A DNA stretch of 5,256 nt from Propionibacteriaceae bacterium. GTDB lineage: Bacteria > Actinomycetota > Actinomycetes > Propionibacteriales > Propionibacteriaceae. Numbering within the stretch: position 1 is the first letter of the stretch; the number at the start of each line of letters is the position of its first letter. The stretch lies in assembly GCA_024636075.1 (NCBI GenBank), contig JAGXHS010000160.1, positions 1-5,256 on the forward strand, given 5' to 3'. The notes beneath the pieces were generated by a model. That model had not been told where the DNA came from and searched no databases. It saw nothing but the letters and a program-made list of their open reading frames with translations. This document shows positions 1 through 4,298 of this stretch, one piece after another. Made by a program: the position numbers and the translations under genes.

Positions 1-31
1 CCGCGGACTCTGCCAACTGCGCTATCTCGGA
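1..31 (-). tRNA. 5' half of a tRNA gene, cut by the left window edge
   Basis: Read on the minus strand from base 31, the sequence follows tRNA layout: a 7-nt acceptor strand (TCCGAGA), TA at positions 8-9, a D arm GCGC-AGTTGGCA-GAGT with the invariant A14, G18-G19 and A21, one base, then a 5-nt strand CGCGG that would be the 5' side of the anticodon stem. The count is exactly 31, so the anticodon loop lies just outside the window and the amino acid identity cannot be read. The D stem has one A-G mismatch and one G-T pair, so it may be a degenerate or phage/plasmid-type tRNA. A possible -10 box TAGGAT lies on the minus strand at 41-46, nine bases upstream. The rest of the cloverleaf cannot be checked here. 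Confidence 0.5.
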
Positions 32-43
32 CATAGCACAATC

Positions 44-502
44 CTAAAGCCTCCAGCACCAAATACCTACCTTATTCCTTCGCGTGTCCTTAGCCGACAG
101 GATGAACCATGGCTTGCCCGACGACTCCGCATAGGCCCGCTCTTTCTGGAAGAGGGCGGAGATGTACAGGTCCTTCGCCGGGGCCGGATGGTCGAGCTTC
201 GACTTCACACACCCGATGAGCACCAGGTCCACGTCGCCCGCCCGCCTGGCCGTAGCAGGGCGAGGGGCCGTGCGGGACACCCGCACGCGGCGCGACGCGC
301 GGACGAACGTCACCGAGTGGTTGACACGCACATCCGTGGTGCGAAAGCCACTCCAACCAGGGTTATCCCCGGACCAGAACGCTCGATGCGTGTACGGGGA
401 AGGCGGCAGTCCGCCGACCAAGCGGTCCAGTTCGCCCCACGAAAGGGTGAGTCGTTCCTCAACTTCGGCCAGCCTCACCTGGAGAGGCTTCCACGTCGCC
501 AT
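44..502 (-). pseudogene. 3'-truncated DUF7662-DUF6884 protein
   Basis: Function unknown. With the ATG at 500-502 the product has about 152 residues. Residues 1-70 resemble the small DUF7662 domain (a SWGELDRLVGG stretch, then PPSPYTHRAFWSGDNPGWSGF and a VTFVR strand). A basic Pro/Ala-rich linker follows. From about residue 90 comes the start of a DUF6884-type domain, with the typical GCVKSKLDHPAPAKDLY, a LFQKERAYAE helix and PWFILSAK. In relatives, as I recall them, SAK is followed by a HGLL/D-rich segment and a further half domain. Here the reading changes at about base 88 to a short unrelated tail (DTRRNKVGIWCWRL), so the domain is cut. I prefer the ATG at 502 because GAAGGG lies nine bases upstream and homology begins there; a GTG at 562 is also in frame. 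The domain names are from memory, with moderate certainty. Confidence 0.7.
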
Positions 503-553
503 GTCCTTCAACCCTTCGAAGTCGCCCACGGCACGAGCGACAATGCTGACAGC

Positions 554-563
554 CGTGATCACG
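554..563. promoter_or_regulatory. 10-bp perfect palindrome between divergent genes
   Basis: CGTGATCACG is a perfect palindrome in the intergenic stretch between the minus-strand DUF7662-DUF6884 gene (start 502) and the plus-strand DUF3825 remnant. It could be half of an operator, but a 10-bp palindrome can occur by chance and no promoter boxes are clear around it. Confidence 0.2.
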
Positions 564-611
564 AACTCTGAAGGACACGCTACCCCGCCCCATCGATCTC
601 ACGCCCGTCGG

Positions 612-929
612 AGGGACTTCAGCGACCCGACCCTCCCAACCTTGGAGCGGGCGAGTGAGCGAGCGGATCCAGAAGCTAAGGCTGCCGTTGAGGCGGTAAA
701 GCAACGCGCACGGCGGAACTACAAGACGGCCGTGCCACAGCTCCACCGCGGGGAGATCCAGCTGGTACTGCCACTCAGTCTCGACGGATCGGGAGCGGCA
801 CACCTGGCTCTGGTGATACGGCGAGCAGGAAATGACTACATTGGCGAGACGATCCTGCCCTTGAGCTGGGCCGTGCAGAATGCCAGATTGCTCGCGCGTC
901 CTGACCGTGATTGGCTCGTGCCTACCTGA
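612..929 (+). pseudogene. C-terminal remnant of a DUF3825-family protein
   Basis: About 105 codons ending in TGA at 927-929. The sequence matches the C-terminal end of DUF3825 proteins as I know them: a charged helix (AVEAVKQRARR), then NYKTAVPQLHRGEIQLVLPL, a hydrophobic strand AAHLALVIRRAG, then ILPLSWAVQNARLLARPDRDWL at the very C-terminus. Family members are several hundred residues long, with N-terminal parts sometimes of OST-HTH/LOTUS type; none of that is present. The frame stays open far upstream, but upstream of about 610 it reads through the divergent neighbour and is low-complexity Arg/Ser/Thr, as expected of an antisense shadow. An in-frame ATG at 543-545 could start a short product. 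I see no good ribosome binding site, so this is most likely a 5'-deleted gene. Cellular role unknown. Confidence 0.6.
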
Positions 930-976
930 CCGTCGTTGAGGCCCCTGCGCATGCCCGTCCTTCCGGACAGCCAGAA

Positions 977-1009
977 GCCCCGGCCGAGAACATATCTCGT
1001 GGCCGGGGC
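977..1009. terminator. GC-rich hairpin, probable bidirectional terminator
   Basis: The arms GCCCCGGCC (977-985) and GGCCGGGGC (1001-1009) are perfectly complementary. An inner GAGA/TCTC pair (986-989 with 995-998) extends the stem, leaving a 5-base loop and a 2-base bulge. It lies about 50 bases after the DUF3825 stop and about 45 bases after the stop of the convergent small gene at 1054, so it can serve both. There is no long U-tract, which is common for actinobacterial terminators. Confidence 0.75.
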
Positions 1010-1053
1010 CCTGCTTGTCGACAGCTGTCGGCGGCATGGTCTTTCGCGGTGCG

Positions 1054-1305
1054 TCACACCTCGACGCCCAACGCCTCGCACAGCCCGGCGAACCGCTGCT
1101 GTTCGCCGGGCGGGCGTCGGCCTTGGCCTCGTGCTCGGGCTGCACGACGGGCCTTCTCGCGCTTCTGCTCGGTTTCCTGCGGCTCCAGCTCCTTCACGAG
1201 CGCTCTAGCCGCAGCCAATCGCTTCTCCGTGCCGGTCAGCATCGGCTCGACCTCGTCGGACGTCGACGGCGCGACCGGTCCCGTGGGCTCAACAATGGCC
1301 TCCAT
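1054..1305 (-). CDS. small charged hypothetical protein, probable coiled coil
   Basis: I do not recognise this family. From the ATG at 1303-1305 it encodes 83 residues: an acidic, Pro/Thr/Ser-rich N-terminus (MEAIVEPTGPVAPSTSDEVE), then from about residue 27 a long run of Lys/Glu/Arg/Ala with heptad-like leucines (TEKRLAAARALVKELEP and on through QKREKARRAARARG), and a short tail ending FAGLCEALGVEV. No transmembrane segment or signal peptide is seen. The frame stays open upstream to 1467 but would then run antisense through the dodecin, so the internal ATG is preferred. AAGGGG lies 13 bases upstream, rather far for a ribosome binding site. Third codon positions are mostly G/C, which supports coding. 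It is divergent from the dodecin gene. It could be a leftover from a mobile element. Confidence 0.5.
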   Translation of the reverse strand: MEAIVEPTGPVAPSTSDEVEPMLTGTEKRLAAARALVKELEPQETEQKREKARRAARARGQGRRPPGEQQRFAGLCEALGVEV

Positions 1306-1337
1306 ACGTGCTGGTGGACCCCTTGTCGGTGGCGAAA

Positions 1338-1346
1338 TGGTAAGGT
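1338..1346 (+). promoter_or_regulatory. candidate extended -10 promoter of the dodecin gene
   Basis: TGGTAAGGT matches the extended -10 form TGnTAnnnT. It lies 49 bases before the dodecin start codon, giving a predicted transcript start near 1353. No convincing -35 box sits 16-18 bases upstream; extended -10 promoters often lack one. Confidence 0.4.
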
Positions 1347-1355
1347 AGACCTCTC

Positions 1356-1380
1356 GGGTGGGGACAGTCCACCCACGTGG
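1356..1380 (+). promoter_or_regulatory. leader hairpin and palindrome upstream of dodecin
   Basis: GGGTGG (1356-1361) and CCACCC (1369-1374) form a perfect 6-bp stem with a 7-base loop. Overlapping its right arm is the perfect palindrome CCACGTGG (1373-1380), which ends two bases before the ribosome binding site. Both lie between the candidate promoter and the start codon, a position suitable for an operator or a translational control hairpin. The role is inference. Confidence 0.3.
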
Positions 1381-1382
1381 CC

Positions 1383-1389
1383 AAGGAGG
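1383..1389 (+). promoter_or_regulatory. strong ribosome binding site that fixes the dodecin start
   Basis: AAGGAGG, an almost perfect complement of the 16S rRNA tail, ends five bases before the ATG at 1395. This decides against the in-frame GTG at 1377, which would place the site inside the coding region. Confidence 0.85.
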
Positions 1390-1394
1390 GTCGC

Positions 1395-1598
1395 ATGAGC
1401 GTCTATCGAGTGACGGATCTCGTTGGAACCAGTACCGAATCGTGGGAGGATGCCGCGGCGGCTGCAATTAAGGTGGCCAGCGGAACGCTTCGTGATCTGA
1501 GGGTCGCCGAGGTCCTTACCCAGGACATCCATGTCGACGAAAGCGGCGGGCTAACGTACCGGACGAAGATTCGGGTCTCGTTCAAGTACCAGAAGTAG
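1395..1598 (+). CDS. dodecin family protein
   Basis: A complete 67-residue protein. Dodecins are small cytoplasmic proteins with a beta-alpha-beta-beta fold that assemble into hollow dodecamers and bind flavins or flavin-like ligands, buffering free flavin. The sequence shows the expected order: strand VYRVTDLVGTS (residues 3-13, the family hallmark), an Ala-rich helix (about 16-30), TLRDLRVAEV, then two antiparallel strands ending TKIRVSFKYQ. It aligns without gaps to the Thermus/Halobacterium type as I remember it. The flavin-stacking Trp (LDWFEV in relatives) is Val37 here, and the Gln contacting the isoalloxazine ring appears to be Arg56. It therefore belongs to a variant subgroup whose ligand may differ. 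A strong AAGGAGG ribosome site sits five bases upstream. It is monocistronic, divergent from the small gene at 1305, and flanked downstream by degenerate genes. Confidence 0.95.
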   Translation: MSVYRVTDLVGTSTESWEDAAAAAIKVASGTLRDLRVAEVLTQDIHVDESGGLTYRTKIRVSFKYQK

Positions 1599-1618
1599 GC
1601 CAAACCGCGACATGCGCC

Positions 1619-1676
1619 CCGTAGCCGTCGCGGTCGCAGCGATCGTGTGATGATCATCGGCAGCTGATTGCTACGG
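1619..1676 (+). terminator. possible structured 3' end of the dodecin transcript
   Basis: CCGTAGC (1619-1625) and GCTACGG (1670-1676) are perfectly complementary across 44 bases, followed by TTTC. The interior holds the 10-bp palindrome GATGATCATC (1649-1658). Together they could fold into a branched stem that ends the dodecin mRNA 20-80 bases after its stop. The long interior makes this weak. Confidence 0.3.
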
Positions 1677-1802
1677 TTTCGCAACTGACGTGGCCGGCGG
1701 GCAGCGCGAGCCGTGAGATCAGAGGTGCGCGTTCATGGGCCGGCTCCCAAGAAGGACCTGAGTCCGCGCCTTCTGCTGCACCGGGGTGGCTGTGTTGTAG
1801 AG

Positions 1803-1997
1803 AGTCGTACGTAAGCCGGGCCGCAGATCATCCCTCATCGTGCCTCGATAAGGAAAGACCGCGAGCCCTTCGCAGTGGGCCACGATCGCTTCCACGTAGT
1901 CAGCAGCGACCTGAGGCGAGGACGCCTCCGCGACGTAGCGGTAGAGCGACTGAAGCTGATCGGCGGCCTCGGGGGCTATTGGCCCAGCCGCGAACAC
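1803..1997 (-). pseudogene. ParE/RelE-type toxin fragment without antitoxin
   Basis: The translated minus strand reads IAPEAADQLQSLYRYV, AADYVEAIVAHCEGLAVFPYRGT and RDDLRPGLRT. This is the order seen in ParE-type toxins of type II toxin-antitoxin systems: two N-terminal helices after a first strand, then the FP.RG....D.RPG.R signature. Such toxins inhibit DNA gyrase or act as ribosome-dependent nucleases and are neutralised by an antitoxin encoded just upstream. Here the first strand is replaced by antisense TetR sequence (a GTG at 1995-1997 could still start translation). After RPGLRTT the last ~30 residues, two strands in relatives, are missing; the frame instead continues to a stop at 1719 with unrelated sequence. 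No antitoxin gene precedes it. The fragment is therefore most likely inactive. Confidence 0.7.
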
Positions 1998-2362
1998 CTT
2001 CTCCGTGAAGCAAGCCTCGAAGGCTTCGCGCAGTTCCGCCGCAGTCGAGCCCAAGCCGCCTCCACAACGAAGGACCCGGTGGACCGGATCGTCCGGCGAG
2101 GTGAGGCCTACCTGGCCTTCGCCTTCGCACACACCTCGCTCTTCCGCGTGCTGTTCCTCGACCGCCCGCACCCGGCCACCCACAAGCCGACGTCGAGGAC
2201 CCCGGGCGGAGCCTGGCCGACCTGGTCGCCGACGTGTCCGCGGCCATGGCCACCGGCCTGCTCACACCCCACAACCCCCTCAACGTCGCAGTCGGCCTGT
2301 GGGCAGGAGTGCACGGTCTCGCCGCGCTCTGGCCTGACTTCCACACTGGGGGCCGGATTTAG
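1980..2362 (+). pseudogene. TetR-family regulator remnant, frameshifted and IS-truncated
   Basis: The frame holding 1983-2189 reads PSREHLLREASLEGF, then a helix, then AYLAFAFAHTSLFRVLFLDRP, typical of a TetR ligand-binding region directly after the recognition helix (normally Y-x-x-F-P-S-K/R-E-x-L-L). The helix-turn-helix itself is missing: homology starts at about 1980, where ParE sequence begins on the other strand. At about 2189 the match moves to another frame (DVEDPGRSLADLVADVSAAM, then VGLWAGVHGLAAL), consistent with loss of one base. The match ends at about 2330, where the insertion sequence begins; WPDFHTGGRI and the TAG at 2360-2362 appear to be read from the IS end. The original promoter, DNA-binding domain and C-terminus are all lost. 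Confidence 0.7.
2331..2349 (+). repeat. left terminal inverted repeat of the IS1634-family element
   Basis: Contains CCTGACTTCCACACTGG; matches the right-end repeat at 16 of 19 positions. In the TetR remnant's frame it reads WPDFHT, explaining the abrupt end of the TetR match. Confidence 0.65.
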
Positions 2363-3873
2363 TGCCCTGTGAGGTCGGGGATCTTGTTGAGGATGGCGGC
2401 GGTGTCGGTGTCGATGCGTGGCTCGGCGACGACTTGGCGGCCGGCGATGCTGATGGTGACGCTTTGGAGAGGCCGCAGGGTGTGGACGAGTTTCTTGATC
2501 GTGATCCCGGTGCGTGCCTGGAGGTGCCTCGCGACGGCGAGCGCGGCGAACACGATGGTCAGGTGGGCTTCGATCGAGTCCTTCTTGTGGTGGAAGATTG
2601 GCCGGGCCTGGAGGTCGGACTTGGCCATCCGGAAGGATTCCTCGATGTGCCACAGGTCGTGGTAGGCGGCCACCACCGCCGGGCCGGCGATCGCCTCAGG
2701 GGTGAGGTTGGTCACGTAGCCTTTGAACCCGGCACAGAACCTTGCCCGCTCGATGGTGTCCCAGTTGATCTCGGCCTTTTTCCCGTCACCGTCACCGGTG
2801 ACGGTGACGAACCGGTCCCGGGCGATCGGGCGTTGGCCGGCAGCGACCTTCTCAGCCTTGGCGATTTGGGCGTTGATCGTCTGGTTCTCGCGTTTGTGGC
2901 GGGCAAACGAGTACTGGTACACCACCCGGCGGGTGCGTTTGTCTTTCCCAGTGCCCATGTCCCGGCTGGCCTCGATCGTGGCACCATCGGCCACATAGTT
3001 GCCGTGCCGTTCGAAGTGTTCACCCAGGTCGTAGGGCACGTGCGACTGCCGCGAGCCGACGATGAACGTGCAGCCGGCATCTTCCAGGGCGTTCAGGTTC
3101 GCCGCCGACAGCATGCCCGCATCGGCCACGACGACGAGTTCGGCGAGTTGGTGGCGGGTCTTGAACTGCTCGATCACTGGGATCAGGGTCTTGGTTTCTG
3201 CCTTGTTCCCCTCGAACATCGCCACCTCCAACGGGAACCCGTCGGCGGTGACCAGCAGCCCGACCGTCACCTGTGGATCGACCCGACGCTCTTTCGACAT
3301 GCCGACTCTGCGGAGCTGGTCCTCGGCCTCGATTTGGAAGTGGAGCGTCGTCAAGTCGTACATGACCAAAGCCACCGGCCCGGTACTGGTCGCATGCGCC
3401 CAACACGCCGCGGCGAGCATGCCCCGGTAGTCACGCGTCACGCACCGGGCCAAGCACTTGTACACGGTGTTGATGTGCGGTGCGCTGACGCCGAGTTGGT
3501 CCAGCACCCGGATGCTGTCCAGCTTGCTGACTGGCTCGACCAACCGGGCGATCACCAGCCGGGCGAACAGCTCATCGCCGGTCACGCCGAACCCCAGCTG
3601 TTGGTAGGCACCATCCAGCACCTGCACCAACAGCTGACTCGCCGCATGCTCGACCACCGGACCCGTCGCCGACCGCCGCGGTGGTGTCAGTTCGAGCATG
3701 TCCTGGACCCCGTGCAGCCGCTGCTGGGCCGCGCTGACCAGCACCGCCAGCTCAGCTTCATCGTGCGCCGAGCCGACATGTTCCAGGATCCGGCGCTGCC
3801 CGTTGCGCTTCTCCACGATCTGAACCGCGGTGGCCCCCGACGCGGTCTTCACCTTCCGCACGAACGGGCTCAC
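2359..3873 (-). CDS. IS1634-family DDE transposase
   Basis: An intact 504-residue transposase of the IS4 superfamily (DDE_Tnp_1, RNase H fold), which cuts and joins the IS ends. The start is a GTG at 3871-3873 (MSPFVRKVKT), with only a weak purine-rich ribosome site (TAGGGTAGCGGG). The catalytic residues are visible: Asp173 in MYDLTTLHF, Asp251 in VVVADAGMLS and Glu411 in YHDLWHIEESFRMAKSDL. The last is the Y-x2-R-x3-E-x6-K box, with Leu407 in place of Arg as in the IS1634 group. A variable insertion between the second Asp and Glu holds the charged KRENQTINAQ and GDGDGKKAE segments. The stop TAA at 2359-2361 lies 28 bases from the left IS end. No frameshift or internal stop is seen, so the element may be active. 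It carries no passenger gene. Confidence 0.95.
   Translation of the reverse strand: MSPFVRKVKTASGATAVQIVEKRNGQRRILEHVGSAHDEAELAVLVSAAQQRLHGVQDMLELTPPRRSATGPVVEHAASQLLVQVLDGAYQQLGFGVTGDELFARLVIARLVEPVSKLDSIRVLDQLGVSAPHINTVYKCLARCVTRDYRGMLAAACWAHATSTGPVALVMYDLTTLHFQIEAEDQLRRVGMSKERRVDPQVTVGLLVTADGFPLEVAMFEGNKAETKTLIPVIEQFKTRHQLAELVVVADAGMLSAANLNALEDAGCTFIVGSRQSHVPYDLGEHFERHGNYVADGATIEASRDMGTGKDKRTRRVVYQYSFARHKRENQTINAQIAKAEKVAAGQRPIARDRFVTVTGDGDGKKAEINWDTIERARFCAGFKGYVTNLTPEAIAGPAVVAAYHDLWHIEESFRMAKSDLQARPIFHHKKDSIEAHLTIVFAALAVARHLQARTGITIKKLVHTLRPLQSVTISIAGRQVVAEPRIDTDTAAILNKIPDLTGH
2784..2809. repeat. 26-bp perfect palindrome inside the transposase gene
   Basis: The half site CGTCACCGTCACC is followed directly by its exact reverse complement, with no spacer. 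It encodes the VTVTGDGDG stretch of the transposase (about residues 357-364) and arises from tandem GTGACG units. In RNA it could form a stem of about 11 bp. Confidence 0.9.
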
Positions 3874-3967
3874 CCCGCTACCCTACAGCCCCGATTAGTG
3901 CCCCAAAAGCCACCACCAAAACGAGATGACAAGGCATGACGCGAGGAGAATCCGCCGAATCACCCAG

Positions 3968-3986
3968 CCGGTGTGGAACTCAGGTC
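3968..3986 (-). repeat. right terminal inverted repeat of the IS1634-family element
   Basis: The reverse complement reads GACCTGAGTTCCACACCGG, matching the left end at 16 of 19 positions. It lies about 95 bases upstream of the transposase start. Confidence 0.65.
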
Positions 3987-4020
3987 TTACGGGAGCACCG
4001 CAGGTGGAGCGGATGGACAT

Positions 4021-4058
4021 GGGGTGTGAGTAGCAGTGCTACCGGATCGTGCGCTAAG
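4021..4058 (+). repeat. 38-bp Tn3-type terminal inverted repeat, left copy
   Basis: Begins GGGGTGTGAGTAGCAGTGCT and ends ATCGTGCGCTAAG. It is identical to the right copy at 31 of 38 bases with no gap; the inner 12 bases GTGCGCTAAG plus flanking are the best conserved, fitting the conserved inner box of Tn3 ends. Confidence 0.85.
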
Positions 4059-4260
4059 CGCGTCGTGAGACCCGATCGTTGGACCCGTCAGGCGCGCGGC
4101 AGGGCCTGATTATTCGTGACCGTGAGTCAACAGAGGGGTCACCGGTATCGGTTGGCTGACTTGGTTTGGCCAGCGGCATGGCTGACTCGCTGCGGGTGCT
4201 CGGCGCGCTGTTCTGGCTCGCCAACGGAACAGATCTCCCACATTTCACCAGCGGACAATC

Positions 4261-4298
4261 CTTAGCGCACGGTCCTGCAGCATTGCTACCCAAGCCCC
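4261..4298 (-). repeat. 38-bp Tn3-type terminal inverted repeat, right copy
   Basis: On the minus strand it begins GGGGCTTGGGTAGCAATGCT and ends ACCGTGCGCTAAG. Its outer end sits exactly where the neighbouring Tn3 transposase match stops, and its bases give the TAG that ends the truncated TnpA frame (4286-4288). Confidence 0.85.

Larger units (their letters stand above)
2331..3986 (-). mobile_element. IS1634-family insertion sequence, 1656 bp
   Basis: The limits are set by an imperfect inverted repeat: 2331-2349 matches the reverse complement of 3968-3986 at 16 of 19 bases (core CCTGA-TTCCACAC-GG), with weaker similarity to 29 bases (21/29). The single transposase gene on the minus strand fills the interior, leaving 28 bases after its stop and 113 bases before its start, a normal IS layout. 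The flanks gccgcgctct (left) and ttacgggagc (right) show no target duplication. The IS interrupts the TetR remnant on its left, while its right flank is not recognisable TetR sequence, so a deletion may have followed insertion. Confidence 0.75.
4021..4298. mobile_element. Tn3-derived inverted-repeat miniature element (TIME/MITE-like)
   Basis: A 278-bp segment bounded by a 38-bp inverted repeat. The arms (4021-4058 and 4261-4298) match at 31 of 38 positions, each starting GGGG at the outer end and finishing GCGCTAAG inside. Tn3-family terminal repeats are classically 38 bp, start GGGG and end TAAG, so these look like genuine transposase binding ends. The ~200-bp interior has no convincing gene: the open frames on both strands are low-complexity and lack recognisable domains, and I see no clear resolvase site. 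Such elements can be moved in trans by a related Tn3 transposase. No 5-bp duplication is present (GACAT on the left, CGGTA on the right), so it is not a simple fresh insertion. The alternative is a collapsed larger Tn3-family transposon that kept both ends. Confidence 0.75.

Noticed and set aside
162..610. N-terminal half of the long plus-strand frame ending at 929
   Set aside because: It lies opposite the DUF7662-DUF6884 gene and is Arg/Ser/Thr-rich without family matches; only the part after about 612 looks real.
2359..3903. TTAGTGCCC at 2359-2367 and 3895-3903 as a target-site duplication bounding the IS
   Set aside because: The left copy overlaps the transposase stop codon, and a better inverted repeat lies further out at 2331 and 3986; kept only as an alternative.
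2362..3939. 525-codon open frame on the plus strand
   Set aside because: It is the antisense shadow of the transposase gene; its product is low in hydrophobic residues and rich in Asp, Gly, His and Arg, with no recognisable domain.
3895..4020. 41-residue minus-strand frame with a hydrophobic stretch (LLASCLVISFWWWLL)
   Set aside because: It runs across the IS terminal repeat and its non-coding leader, lacks a ribosome site, and its hydrophobic part is explained by the T-rich IS leader.
3987..4020. 34-base gap between the IS and the miniature element as the continuation of the TetR gene or the tnpA C-terminus
   Set aside because: None of the frames resembles either protein; it is too short to identify.
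4059..4260. Open frames on both strands inside the miniature element
   Set aside because: The compositions are repetitive, no ribosome sites are clear, and none shows a domain; the minus frame ends inside the left repeat.
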